Assembly (NCBI GenBank): GCA_009760885.1
Contig: CM019713.1
Coordinates: 26,936,927 to 27,000,926 of the forward strand
Direction of reading: 5' to 3'
Source of the DNA: Achatina immaculata
Taxonomy: Eukaryota; Mollusca; Gastropoda; Stylommatophora; Achatinidae
DNA length: 64,000 nucleotides
The translations under genes were made by a program, and so were the position numbers. Under the pieces are notes generated by a model. It did no database searches. It saw nothing but the letters and a program-made list of their open reading frames with translations, and had not been told where the DNA came from. Below are positions 34,163-46,030 of this stretch, one piece after another. How positions within the stretch are numbered: position 1 is the stretch's first letter; each line of letters starts with the position of its first letter.

Positions 34163-36700
34163 AAAATCATGAGGAAACGGGATGAAGCTCATAAAAGCAG
34201 ACATTTGAGTAGCTATCGTTCACTTAGAAATAATTTGAAGTATTTAATTAGGCAGGAAAAAAATATTTTAGAAATGTAGTAAAAGACAAAACTGATAGTA
34301 AATTAATTTGGAAAGCGATAACTACTCTAGTAAATAAAAGAAAGCAATCTGACCTACAAACTCTTAACCATCAACACACTTGATATAACTTCAGGGAACA
34401 TTTTAGATGATAAATTCATATTCTAAAATCTTCAATACCGACCCCTACTTGCGACCTGACTGTGTTGGAGTTGTACAGCGAGAGTAAATGTGTAAAGCTA
34501 AAACAGTTAAGTATTCCTTTCGTCACAGTCGGTGAAGTTTGTAACTACATCCGGTCTTTAAAAAACACTAACTCAGCAGGATGTGATGACATTAGTAACG
34601 AGATACTACGCTGCGCTGCACCAGTTATTACAGACACACTAACATACTTATACAATTTGTGCATTGACAAATACTATTTCCCTGACGCTTTTAAACTCCC
34701 TAAAGTGTTTCTTCTTTTTAAATCTGGACAGACTAGTGACCTTTCAAATTATAGACCTATATCTATTTTGTTATCATTATCTAAACCTCTCGAAAAAACA
34801 TATACAAAAGTTAACACTGTTACACATGCAAGAAAACAATCTACTAATAGACAGTTGAGGTTAGCAAGGTAGAGGTATCCCCTATCAAAGGAAAAGTAAG
34901 CCGCCTCCTTATCTCCGTCAGTCTACAGGACATCCTTGGACAAGTTGGAGTACCCGAATAACCCTCCGATCAGGGTGACATGAAGCCATGGGAGCAGGTG
35001 GTTGATGGAATGGGAGAGCAGCTGACAGATAATGTTGGTTATGGTCACCATTCTATGACGGTGGGCAGATGATCTCAATGTAGGGACAATGACTACGATC
35101 ACTGACTAGTACAGTCACTGCCCGGAAAGAAAGCAATGGTAAACTATCTTCTGGAAATATACCAAGAAACCCTAACAGCAAAAGAGAACAAATATATCCA
35201 TACTACAAGAACTTAATATTGAAGAAGGCTGGCTAGTAAAGAGTATTAAACGGAGAAAACTTAAATATTTTGGACACATTAAACGTCATGATAATTTAGA
35301 GAAAACCGTCTTGGAAGGGTATATAATGGAAAAAAGAAAGAGAGGAAGACCAAGGCGAAGATGGCTGCAGGACATCGTTGATGATCTAGAAATGGATGCA
35401 TCAGCAGCAGGCCATCTTGCTCACAACCAGTCAGATTTTAGATCAAATCACTCCTGTCACACAGTGTTAACTAAAATGACAGAAAACCTGCTATCTGATA
35501 TAAAATGATGATAAACTGTGTGGTGCTGTCTTTGTTGATTTCAAGAAAGCCTTCGATATGATTGATCATGGGATTCTTGGAAAAAAGCTGGAAGGTTATA
35601 GATTACAACCTTACCTGACAAAATTTATTACATCTTTTCTGTCAGATAGAAAACAAGTAGTTTGCTTTAGAAGCAAAATATCTCACTCTTCTGTGGTTGA
35701 TACTGGTATTCCTCAAGGCTCCATTCTTGGTCCTTGGTCCTTTTTCTCTTTGCTTTCTATATTAACGATTCACCACTACATTTAAAGCACTCTTCGTGTG
35801 ATCTTTTTGCTGATGACCACACCACTTATATTAGTAACTATGACATCAATAACCTGTAGGAAGCGCTGTAAGATGTTATAAACAGTTTGATTAAAAGGAG
35901 TAATAATAATTGCATGTTGATAAACACTAACAAAACGAAATCAATGCTCACCACTACAAGATAGAAACTGCATAATGCAACAAAAACTACAGCTTTGTGC
36001 TGGGACTACAAAAATAGTAAACGTTCATGAACATAAAACTCTAGGCGTCATCACTGATCAACATTTGACTTGAAATTCTCACGTACATAACCTAATAAAC
36101 TTTATAGCACAGAATGTTTACCAACTAGCCAAAATTAAACATTTTATCGACCAAGACACAAGAAAGACATACTACATATCACATATGCAAACACACTTAG
36201 ATTACTGTTCCACAATCTGGGATGAATACTCCATATTAAACACAAAAAAAGGCTCCACTCACTTCACAAACGAGCGGTGAATCTGATTTGTGTCAAACAC
36301 CAAGCACAGACTGTAGATCAGCACAAACAACTCGAAATTCTACACTTCAGATATAGAATCATTTTTAACAAACTCAAATTTATTCATAGAATTTTGTCGC
36401 ACAATGATCCGCCTTAATTGTGGCCATTGTTTACGTCTAGCATTAAAAATACCCAACGTTTAAGAAACTGTCTTCTTCCTAAACCCAGGATAGATCTGTA
36501 CAATTAAAAAACCTTGTATATTCTGCGGTACAGCTCTGGAACATCCTCCCCTACCATTTAAAATCCATTATTATTACTTCATCCTCAAATCTTGTTCAGT
36601 ATTTGCTGGCTTGTAACTATAAGACTCCATATAATGTCTAATAGCTTCTTATACCATGCCTCACCAGCCACAGAGTTCTGTTCTAAAATAACGTAATTCT
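34163..36700 (+). mobile_element. LINE-B, Jockey/CR1-like RT, split by an insertion
   Basis: The plus strand encodes SSYRSLRNNLKYLIRQEK (about 34200), AGCDDISNEILR (about 34580), LSNYRPISIL (about 34745), and ends abruptly at 34855. It resumes at about 35430 with FRSNHSCHTVLTKM, AVFVDFKKAFDMIDHGIL (motif A), GIPQGSILGP (motif B), and an FADDHTTYI catalytic segment near 35805. RT thumb-like text with many stops continues to about 36640. It is a pseudogene. The NYRPIS, GIPQGSILGP and FADD spacing fits the Jockey/CR1 side of the LINE tree. Confidence 0.8.
34856..35427 (+). mobile_element. Insertion in LINE-B ending in LINE-A copy 2
   Basis: From about 35180 this is LINE-A 3' coding sequence (ISILQELNIEEGWLVK-like, then RRKLKYFGHIKRHDN, RGRPRRRWLQDIVDDL), stopping in GHLAHN, short of the element's true 3' end. 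The 5' part (34856-35180) is unassigned. LINE-B coding resumes in register afterwards. Only a 4-5-bp repeat (ACAGT/CAGT) flanks it, so this may be a 3'-truncated or rearranged insertion. Confidence 0.7.
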
Positions 36701-36704
36701 AAAC

Positions 36705-37460
36705 GCAAAAGGAATGGAAAAACTAATTATGTCAGTCCGCAAGAACAGCGAAGAGCAGAACCTCTATCTTAATGCAAAGAAAACTAAATTGATGACAACT
36801 GACAAAACAAACAAGGCCGCTGAAATATATATCAATGAGGAAAAATTGGAAGAAGTGGAGAGTTTTGAATATCTTGGATCACTGCTAACTAATAATGGAG
36901 ATACAATGAGGGAAATTAAAAGGAGGACATCTATTGCTCTTCAGAAAGTAAAACAAATAAAGAATCTGTGGAGAGGAGCAGACAGAACTACAAAAATAAG
37001 ATTTTTAAGGTCATGTATCTTTCCCATCGCAACATATGCCTTTGAGACCTGGACACTTAACAAAACAGCTGAGAAACACATAAATGCCTTTGAATGTAAA
37101 TGCTACAGAAGAGTTCTCCAAATATCGTGGACACAAAAAAGAACAAATATATCTATACTACAAGAGCTTAATATTGAAGAAGGCTGGCTAGTAAAGAGGA
37201 TTAAAGAGAGAAAACTTAAATATTTTGGACACATTAAACGTCATGATAATCTAGAGAAGATCGTCTTGGAAGGATACATAATGGGAAAAAGAAAAAGAGG
37301 AAGACCAAAACGAAGATGGCTGCAAGACGTCGTTGACGATCTGCAAATGGATGCAGCAACAGCAGGCCACCTTGCTCACAACCGAGAGGCCTACAGGAGA
37401 ACTGCTAGGGAGGCAAAGTTCCGCAAGGGACATGCAAATGAATGAATGAACGAATGAAAC
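36705..37460 (+). mobile_element. LINE-A copy 3, C-terminal RT and (GAAT)n tail
   Basis: An uninterrupted plus-strand frame, 36714-37445, runs from MEKLIMSVRKN through LNAKKTKLMT, SFEYLGSLLTNNGDT, TAEKHINAFECKCYRRVLQ and KLKYFGHIKRHDN to RKRGRPKRRWLQDVVDDL and FRKGHANE. The stop is followed by ATGAATGAATGAACGAATGA. It is truncated 5' of the YADD motif. Its intact frame suggests a fairly recent insertion. Confidence 0.9.
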
Positions 37461-37753
37461 GCAACTTGTTAGATTTTGTTAAAAATTATCTAAGTAAATG
37501 TGCAAGAGCGGAATGTCAGAAGAACTTCATTAAAATGTATTTTGTGTGTGTGTGTGTTGTGTGTGTGTGTGTTGTGTGTTGTGTGTGTGTGTGTTGTGTG
37601 TGTTCAGATGTTTGCGCGCTATCTTGTTAGATTAGTTACTTCTCATGTAGTTCATTATCCTATATTTGTGTATGCAATACTTTCATCTTGCATTTTTAGA
37701 TATTTTTAAAATGTAATTTGTATACTTATATTTCATGTAGCTTCATCTTGCAT

Positions 37754-37808
<55 letters not shown>

Positions 37809-37916
37809 CATATAATGTGTATACTTTATTAAATAGAGTGTGTAGGAAGAATGAAGGATATAGGGCAGAATGTAAGACACGCCTGTACGCCCAATTCTTC
37901 ACCTTTTTAAAATTCA
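37461..37916. other. Spacer between inverted LINE-A copies
   Basis: Contains a GT-rich run (37541-37605) and an (AT)n run (about 37759-37805). No gene seen. Confidence 0.6.
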
Positions 37917-38902
37917 TTCATTCATTCATTCATTTCCAATTTCATTCATTCATTTGCATGTCCCTTGCGGAACTTTGCCTCCCTAACAACACTCCTGTAG
38001 GCCTCTCGGTTGTGAGCAAGATGGCCTGCTGCTGTTGCATCCATTTCCAGATCGTCAACGATGTCTTGCAGCCATCTTCGTCTTGGTCTTCCTCTTTTTC
38101 TTTTTCCCATTATGTATCTCTAAATTATCATGACGTTTAATGTGTCAAAAATATTTCAGTTTTCTCTCTTTAATCCTCTTCACTAGCCAGCCTTCTTCAA
38201 TATTAAGCTCTTGTAGTATAGATATATTTGTTCTTTTTTGTGTCCACGATATTTGGAGAACTCTTCTGTAGCATTTACATTCAAAGGCATTTATGTGTTT
38301 CTCAGCTGTTTTGTTAAGTGTCCAGGTCTCAAAGGCATATGTTGCTATGGGAAAGATGCATGCCTTTAAAAATCTTATTTTTGTGGTTCTGTCTGCTCCT
38401 CTCCACAGATTCTTTATTTGTTTTACTTTCTGAAGAGCAATAGATGTCCTCCTTTTAATTTCCCTCATTGTATCTCCATTATTAGTTAGTAGCGATCCAA
38501 GATATTCAAAACTCTCCACTTCTTCCAGTTTTTCCTCATTGATACATATTTCAGTTGCCTTGTTTGTTTTGTCAGTTGTCATCAATTTAGTTTTCTTTGC
38601 ATTAAGATAGAGGTTCTGCTCTTCGCTGTTCTTGCGGACTGACATAATTAGTTTTTCCATTCCTTTTTGTGTTGTGGACAGCAATATTGTGTCATCAGCA
38701 TATCTAACCTCTGGTATTTCATAACCTCCAACTGTTATGGCATCGTAATATTCTTTGTCTACATCTTCTCTAACATTCCTCATTATATTTTCAGTATACA
38801 AGTTAAATAAGTAGGGTGACAATATGCACCCCTGACGGACCCCTTGTTTTATGTCAAACCAACTTGTTGTTTCACCATTTATTCTTACTGCTGCTTGTTG
38901 GT
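37917..38902 (-). mobile_element. LINE-A copy 4, RT from palm to 3' end
   Basis: Minus strand: QAAVRINGETTSW, IKQGVRQGCILSPYLFNLYT (motif B), VRYADDTILL (catalytic YADD, about 38700), then the same C-terminal half as copy 3, ending in GGGACATGCAAATGAATGAA and a (GAAT)n tail at 37917-37965. A small deletion near 38120 breaks the frame. The copy is tail to tail with copy 3. Confidence 0.9.
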
Positions 38903-39212
38903 CTAGATACAGCAGAGGTGTTTGGCCAAAAGAATGGAAAAGAACTGTATTCATTTCCAATTTACCCTTCGAAAATAAAGTGCATTCGTTTGGTCTGTCT
39001 GTATTTGTGTCTGACATGATTTTACAATACTATAGAGTATAGACTCTTATTGCAAGCACTGAATGTAAACTATTTTATATTGAACTCTCCTACTACATAG
39101 TAGACTGGTAGACACTCGTTCATCTACAAGACTTTGTTACATGCATGCAGTTCTTCATAGACTGAGCGTGCTGGTGAAACTCAAGTAATAGAATGTCTGA
39201 AACTGAAACTGA

Positions 39213-39267
<55 letters not shown>

Positions 39268-39500
39268 ACACACACACACACACCCCCCACCCCCCCCCCC
39301 CCCCGGTTCGCTGGTGTGTAAGAAACTTAATATATTATTCTCCTATGTTCAATGTTGCACGTCATTCAACTGCTTTATCTACTACGTCTAGTACTGGACA
39401 GACTCCCAGATGGAAACTTCCATGTCTATATCTCACTGAAACGATGTGGCAGTTCAAGCTGTGTCATTCATGTCTTTTTTGTACTATTTCTAATGTAAAG

Positions 39501-39532
<32 letters not shown>

Positions 39533-40031
39533 ACGGACTAAAATGCCACTTTATTTAAAAACAGTATAATATTCTCTTGACGTGGATAAAATATTTTGTT
39601 TGTTCGTCTTTTGATGTGAAAGAGTATATAACAGTATAGTGATTTTTTTGTTGTTGAAAGATAGAACGTTAGATAAGTCATCTTGGAATTGAAAAGCCGC
39701 GAGAAACAAGGTTGTGTTCAACAGAATTAGTAACTAATTGTTTACATTTCATTCCCCCTTAACTCATTTGCTTATATATCACGGACAGGACATGAAGTTC
39801 GGAGAATGAGAGAGTGATCAGATGATCAAGAAAGCTAAAGTTAGACTTTTGGTAGTCAGTCTGTGTCTTAGTTCTGTCGGGGTAGGATGTAATTTTTGTT
39901 GTGTAGAATAGGGAACTTAGTATGTTGTAGAATTCTGTTGGCGTTGAAGACCTTTTAACATCAGTAGACGCCTGGAATATTATATGTTGTCTTGATTTGG
40001 AGTATTGTCATGTCACATTCCTTGGATTGTT
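38903..40031. other. LINE crumb and simple repeats
   Basis: 38905-38970 (plus) reads GVWPKEWKRTVFI, a LINE fingers-domain fragment of another family. Then come a (CT)n run at 39214-39252, CA runs, a C tract at 39283-39305 and (TTA)n at 39498-39530. No host gene seen. Confidence 0.5.
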
Positions 40032-40039
40032 ATTGCCAC

Positions 40040-40402
40040 CACTGTTCCTTCTAAACTGCGCGCCTGCGCGGCAGCGCACATAAAAAAATCATACCGCGCA
40101 CACACATTTTTGGAGCCGCGCAAAAGAAGGAAAATGAAACTACAACTTTTATCTTCCAACTTCCGGATGTTACTCCGTGCTATGATTGCAATCAAGAAAA
40201 ATACAGCGACGGTACATGTTTTTCCTTTACTGTTTCTTTCTTGTTGAGAGATGACTTTGGGATCGGATGTTTTAACTGGTCTTTTATCGCGTAGTTTCGG
40301 TAGTTGCTGTAGCAGAATCGCTGAATAAGTAAACAAAGAAATTATCATTACAATTAACTAAATATCAGGTTTGTCCTGTCATTAAATCTACAGGCCTTTA
40401 CA

Positions 40403-40438
<36 letters not shown>

Positions 40439-40520
40439 GCACATTTGCACAAACAATATTTTTTTTGCACACGATCTGAACATTGTGCACACAGACCGCA
40501 AACCCTTAGAGGGAACATTG
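40040..40520. mobile_element. hAT-type nonautonomous element, 481 bp, copy 2
   Basis: Termini CACTGTTCCTTCTAAA and TTAGAGGGAACATTG are inverted. Flanking 8-mers are ATTGCCAC (40032-40039) and ATTGTCAC (40521-40528), 7 of 8 matching. The left half is the reverse complement of 10670-10931. An (AT)n run at 40408-40438 lies inside. It lacks the LINE-E fragment found in copy 1. Confidence 0.8.
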
Positions 40521-40528
40521 ATTGTCAC

Positions 40529-41264
40529 TGTATTTTTTTTTCAGTCGTTATCATCCCATACACATATAAAACCGCTATAACTAACCTAGCTGCTGCTGTA
40601 CTGTTTGGTACAGAGAGACTGTCTTTTCCTGGTAAGCTGGTCTGTGAATGGTGTAGTAAACAGACAACAAAGACGGACGACGGAAGAGATGGAGCTCAGC
40701 TGTTTTGAAAGGGTGAAACCTCGAATGTATGTGGTCAGTACACCAGATAATACTAAGGAGATAATACAAAGGAAGTATAAACTCAGAGCCAGTAATAATA
40801 ATATGAGAATCTCTAGGCTGAATAAAATCGGGGAATAGCAGAGTAGAGAGAGAGCGTACGTTTAGCCAACGTAAAAAGCCACCACACAATTTTTCTTTAA
40901 GTACTCTATGGTCTAAAACTTTTCTGCGTATACTTTATTTATTTGTTTACTTTTATCTTCATAATGCACGTATTCACGCTTCGGATTCACTTGACAAAAT
41001 TTTCTCTCTCTATTCATGTATTGAATCTCTTACCATGATTCAATTGCGAGAGATCAGGGGAGGACTTTACATGGTTTAGCTTGTAGTCGACATTCGAATC
41101 ATGAACCAGTACTGCACCAGAAAATGTCTTTCACTGTACTATAACTATTTTTATAGCTAAAAATAGTAGAATATAAGCTTTATTTTTAGTAAAATAACAC
41201 GCTGGTCGATATTTTGGTCAATAGAGATTTGCAAACATATATGTATTTATCACCGTGTCTGTAA
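40529..41264. other. No supported gene
   Basis: A plus-strand frame at 40605-40838 is not recognised and has no family motif. Confidence 0.45.
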
Positions 41265-41478
41265 ATTTTCCGTTTTCCCCTGTTATTTTCCATCTAACCT
41301 GTCTAAATTTTCCGTTTTCCCATGTTATTTTCCATCTAATCTGTCCAAATTTTTTGTTTTCCCCTGTTATTTTCCATCTAACCTGTCTAAATTTTCCGTT
41401 TTCCCATGTTATTTTCCATCTAATCTGTCCAAATTTTTTGTTTTCCCCTGTTGTTTTCCATCTAATCTGTCTAAACTT
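41265..41478. repeat. Minisatellite, 42-bp unit, about 5 copies
   Basis: Units of TTTTCCATCTAACCTGTCTA plus AATTTTCCGTTTTCCCATGTTA-like text. Two unit variants (CCTGTCTAAATTTTCCG and TCTGTCCAAATTTTTTG) alternate, which gives an 84-bp higher-order period. Open frames on both strands are repeat by-products. Confidence 0.9.
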
Positions 41479-42692
41479 GTTAAAATGCAGCACAAATTGT
41501 CATTTCAGAATCCTCATTATATGCTTTCTAAGTTTTGTTCTGCAGTTGATGTTGTGAACATTAAAAATGTCATTTTCAGCTTGACTTCTTGGAAAGACTC
41601 TATAAAGGCTTATTAGGCTCCACCACCTAAGGGAACGCGTCAACCCAAGACCCCTAGATCGAAGTAACAGCAACACGCGAGCTTAGAGCACTCTAGTGAA
41701 GGGACATTATTTGGCTCGCTCTGGTTGGTCGAATTTCATGACCGCGCTCTCCTGCTTGCGCAGTGATCTCCCCCTGGATAAATGAGTGACAGATAATCAT
41801 TCCCAACTAGAGCGGTTGTACCCCGGGTTCCGACGGCCCTGTTTATGGACGGGGGCCCAATAGTAAGCATATAAGTAAATTAAAAAATCACACAACAGCC
41901 AATCGACAGTTCTTCTGTCTTCATCCGGGTATCAAGTGTACGAAGCTGACAGAGAGGAAAAAAACCGCGGACGAGCATACAGTGAGCATGATGGACAGAA
42001 GGAACGTCAAAGGAAAGAGAGTTCTTTGCCCTTTGTGAACATCAGGCACTTGTTCTGGTGTACAGAACATGTGATAACAACTGGAAGCAGACTAGTCCTT
42101 GAAATTTTAGAACATTGATCAGAAGGTTCAGATAGAGTGAGACGATGTTCTTCATGCAGGATCTTGTCGACTTCTGAACGAGTTCATCAGTTTCATTTGA
42201 GTGTCGTCCTTGCCCCCCCCCCCCCCCCCCCCACCCCGCAATCTGTGTGCCCATCCATGAATTTCCTCCACAAATTTGTCACTCATATCACCGTACACAT
42301 GACACAACTGACGATGAATCTCGGCGACGCTGTGTTCTTCTGCTTGCAGAAAAAAAAATCACACCCACAGACCTCACAGCTGGCGGTAATAGCGATTAAA
42401 GGGTCCATGTTTACTCCGTCGTTACTCGTGCAGAACTGAATAAAGTGGACTGTGGATTGGCACTTAGCGACATAACACTTTACTGTTTGCTATGTGCAAT
42501 GCGCCTTGTCGCTATGATAACTGGTTTATTTTCACCAATAAATGGGAAGTTGATTTTAGAATTGCCCACGCAAGATATGGTTAGTGATGCCATTCGGCCA
42601 CCTCTTGCAGATTTACTACATGAACCGCTTAACAGTATTTTTTTTTCCTTTTAATTTTTGACACTTTTTTTTCTCCTCCTCCTCCTCCTCCA

Positions 42693-42740
<48 letters not shown>

Positions 42741-43515
42741 TCTTCTTTTGTTATGAGTATCTTTGTTTTCTTTTGAAGTTCAATGAGTATGTTTCCTTTG
42801 TCTTGAAGTCCAGCAATAGATGCACTCTTTGTCGGTGTTTACACCTCACGTGCTCCTCCTGCAGCGGATCTCAAAACTTATTCAGTTCCCGGCACACAAA
42901 TGTTAAAAAAAAGGAAAAAAAAGAAGATATGACCCTTGCTGAATATTGTGTGTGACCTGGTAGCTAGAAATAGACTTCAAAAATATGTTTATCTCATTCT
43001 TATTTATCTTGTACACGTAAACGAGTTTCAAATTTGGGTCAATGATGTTTTTCTGTTCCGTTATATTTTTCTTGTCATCTTTTTAAAAAACTAAGCCGCT
43101 CGTAAACACACAGACACCCTCGGCTTACTCGTGCGGCATTCGAGGCAGACTTCTGCTTCGCGCCACAGACTCCCAAAGACAGACGAATTTCTAATTTATT
43201 TTTCTCATGTTTTTTTGTGTGTGTTTTGCATGTTTTCAGTTTTCTTAGATGTGAAAAATTCATTAAAAAATGTTTACGTCTTAAAGATGGAGAGAAAGTA
43301 GAAACAACGTAGGATCAAACATCTCTGTACACACATCATTCGTTGCTAGAATGCTGGCACTATTATAATGGACGGAGAAAAAGATTCTGCTGATTTCAAA
43401 GTGTACTTCTCGTAACGGATTTATATGTTCTTTTACTCTTATCAATAGCGCAGTCCCCTTAGAGAACCCCTTGATAGTGGATTCTGCTGAGAAATTAACT
43501 TATTGAGCCATTTCC
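41479..43515. other. No supported gene; simple repeats
   Basis: A GC-richer patch at about 41620-41870 has no supported exon. A C tract lies at 42211-42232, (CTC)n then (CAT)n at 42675-42740, and A runs near 42905. Confidence 0.45.
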
Positions 43516-43960
43516 TAGACTGCGACCAAGCTAAGTGCCTCCTAGTCTACGACCAACCACATATCTCCTAGTTTTCGACCAAGCCACACATTTCCTAGTC
43601 TACGACCAACCACATATCTCCTAGTCTACGACCAAGACACACATCTCCTAGTCTACGACCAAGACATACATCTCCTAGTCTACGACCAAGACACACATTT
43701 CCTAGTCTACAACCCAACCACACATTTTCTAGTCTACGACCAAGTCACACATTTCCTAGTCTTCGACCAAGTCACACATCTCCTAGTCTACGACCAAGAC
43801 ACATATTTCCTAGTCTACGACCAAGACACATATTTCCTAGTCTACGATCAAGCCACACATTTCATAGTCTATGACCAAGCGACACGTCTCCTAGTCTACG
43901 ACCAATCCACACATTTTCTAGTCTATGACCAAACGACACATCTCCTTGTCTGAATGACTG
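43516..43960. repeat. Minisatellite, about 28-30-bp unit, about 15 copies
   Basis: Unit CACATTTCCTAGTCTACGAC plus CAAGACA, with CATCTCC/CATTTCC and CAAGCC/CAACCA variants. Confidence 0.95.
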
Positions 43961-44444
43961 TACACATGAAAATGAGCTACGAAATAAACTAGGAAACGAA
44001 ACACGAAAGATATACTAGAGCAGCTGATCATCTTTAAACACCTACACCGACATATAATTTCCATTCTCAGTGTCTGCAAGTCTCCAAGAATAGCTATGTG
44101 GTCAAAGGTAAGTAACTGCAGATTATCTGTATTAATTTCTTTTTACTGCAGTGTTTGCCCTTTACCAAGCGGTGGTTAGGGTGAGAGTGTGAGTGTGCAC
44201 GTTATGTGCGTGTGACTGGTTGTACATGCGCGTGGGTGGTTGTGCATGCGAGCGGGTGGTTTCACGTGCGTGTGCGGGCGTGTGCATCTGTGTGCGTGAA
44301 TGTGTGAGCCTGCGAGTGAGTGTGTGAGCGTGTGTGCGTGCGTGAGAGCGGGTGTGTGTGTGTGTGTTTTTTATAGGTTCCAAAAATTTTCATTTCATAT
44401 GGTGGCACTATTTAAATAATTCATTCATTCATTCTTCTTTCTAC

Positions 44445-44446
<2 letters not shown>
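43961..44446. other. GT/GC-rich degenerate simple sequence
   Basis: 44185-44370 is a long purine-pyrimidine alternating stretch (GTGTGAGTGTGCACG-like). The rest is unassigned. Confidence 0.6.
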
Positions 44447-44515
<69 letters not shown>

Positions 44516-44544
44516 TTACTACTACTACTACTACTACTACTACT
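44447..44544. repeat. (TTA)n(CTA)n microsatellite
   Basis: About 98 bp of ATT triplets that switch to ACT triplets, with one ATT interruption near 44516. Confidence 0.95.
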
Positions 44545-44865
44545 TTATCTGATGGTGTATGTTCAATCCATGTCTTGTATGTGTGTATATGCATATTGGT
44601 TAAATAAAAGTTGCATAGAAGTATTTTAAAAATATTTTCATTTCTTTTTGTCGACATTTTATCGATTATGGCTAGCGCGATATTGATGATATGTTGTATC
44701 ATTTGTACTGTTGTGTTGGCTAACTGGAATACTTTTAAAAAAAAAAGAACAATGAAATCGCTAAATTAACACAGTATTTGTAGCAATATAATAATTTATG
44801 TAGAGATTTCAGGTGAACAGTTGCCGCGTACAACTATTTTCTTACAATTTATCTCCTCTCAGAGT

Positions 44866-45821
44866 TGTTCCTGGCTCTTCTTCTTCTTCTTCTTCTTCTG
44901 AATTCAGCAGCTTTACGAGCCAATGAGCCTCATTGTTGCAGACAAGGCACGTCTCAATTCCTGTCTGTTCTCGATCTTCTCTTGCCAGATTCCAAGAGTG
45001 CATACATCTTCTTCTAGGTTGTCTCGCCATCGTTGTCCATGTCTACCTCTTGGTCTATCCGCTTCTGTCACTTCTGTATAGGCCATCTTTGTTTGTCTAT
45101 CCTTCCCCATATCAACCTAAATATCAGAGCCACCTCAGTCTGTTGTTTTCATAACGGCTGTTATAAGCAGAGAGTTAAACAATGTGTAGATTTCTTTGTT
45201 ACTTCTTATCTCCCTTCGTTCTTCTTCTTCTTCTTCGTTCACTTCTACCACCAAAAACCGCACTGTGAACCTACTGAATTCATGCCTGTGGTCCTCGTTA
45301 GGTCCCGTGGTCCCCTGTGTGGTCCAAAATAGACCATACGAGATCCACGAAAGGACCACAAGAGATTCAGAGTGTCACAGTGCTTTAGCCTGTATTCTTG
45401 GTGGGTCTCGGAAGCGGGATTGCGTGACACCGTGGTTTTCATTGCACCAGTTTAGTCTAGGGTTGGACTTTCTCACCGGAAGACCTCAACGTGTTTAGGA
45501 TATCAGTGCATCCCCGCTGGGTGAGAGGCGGTAGCCCACCCAGGCCAGAGTTGGACTTTCTCACCGGAAAACCTCGACGTGTTTTGAGATACTCGTGTAT
45601 CACCGCCGGGTGAGAGGTGGTTGCCCATCCAGTCCAGGGTTGGACTTTCTCACCGGAAAACCTCAGCGTGATTAGGATACGCAAACATCCCCGCCGGGTG
45701 AAAGGTGGTTCTCCCTTCGTTGTGTTAGTAGATCTCTTACCGGTCCATAAATTCTTCTTAGGATTCTTTTCTCAAATGCCTGTACTTGGTTTTCATCTTG
45801 TTCAGTTGTACTCCATGTTTG
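44866..45821 (-). mobile_element. LINE-J copy 1, 3' end with (GAA)n tail, hit by a retroposon
   Basis: Minus strand: AEKRILRRIY-type text (about 45760), then the interruption at 45221-45709, then KMAYTEVTEADRPRGRHGQR and WRDNLEEDVCTLGIWQEKIE, ending in (GAA)n at 44880-44900. This is the basic tail common at the ends of LINE polyproteins. A 12-bp duplication brackets the insertion and the LINE resumes in register, as judged against copy 2 at 50.7 kb. A tRNA-derived SINE starts where the LINE ends, near 45822. Confidence 0.8.
45221..45709 (-). mobile_element. Composite retroposon copy 2, 5'-truncated, 12-bp TSD
   Basis: TCTCCCTTCGTT occurs at 45209-45220 and 45710-45721. On the minus strand the insertion runs from three units of about 85 bp (containing TCTCACCGGAAAACCTC on the plus strand) to a unique 3' part and a GAACGAAGAAGAAG tail. 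It is the reverse-orientation partner of the 3' half of 61913-63223, with high identity throughout. Confidence 0.9.
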
Positions 45822-46030
45822 TTGTGCCCTGGTTAGCGGAGTGGTTAGGCGCTTGGTTTATTTGTCCGGTTGTACCGGGTTCAAGTCCCAGCAGGGAGTT
45901 TTTTTTTTCTGGTACACACCAAAAAGACCCAGGGGTCCACCAAGCATCTAAAAATGGGTGCCAGAGAAATCTGGGAAGGTAAAGGCGGCCAGGAGTGATA
46001 CTGACCTACATCACGCTTTCATGTGCTGAA
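45822..46030 (+). mobile_element. tRNA-derived SINE
   Basis: The tRNA-like head has TGCCCTG, then GTTAGCGGAGTGGTTAGG (A-box) and GGGTTCAAGTCCC (B-box), with CAGGGAG pairing back to the start, so a cloverleaf is plausible. A T run, ACCAAAAAGACCCAGGGGTC and a non-tRNA body follow to roughly 46030 or beyond. The end was not defined. It sits against LINE-J copy 1. Confidence 0.8.

Noticed and set aside
36714..37445. A functional host gene from the intact 243-codon frame
   Set aside because: It is the C-terminal part of a LINE reverse transcriptase, lacks the catalytic motifs, and has inverted and partial copies nearby.
41620..41870. Promoter or CpG-rich gene start
   Set aside because: The patch is somewhat GC-richer, but I see no exon, initiator or consistent CpG clustering that would support it.
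44352..44702. Poly-Tyr and poly-Val frames
   Set aside because: Translations of the (TTA)n(CTA)n microsatellite.
45840..45900. A genuine tRNA gene
   Set aside because: The cloverleaf is imperfect, and a T run and SINE body follow. It is a tRNA-derived SINE head.
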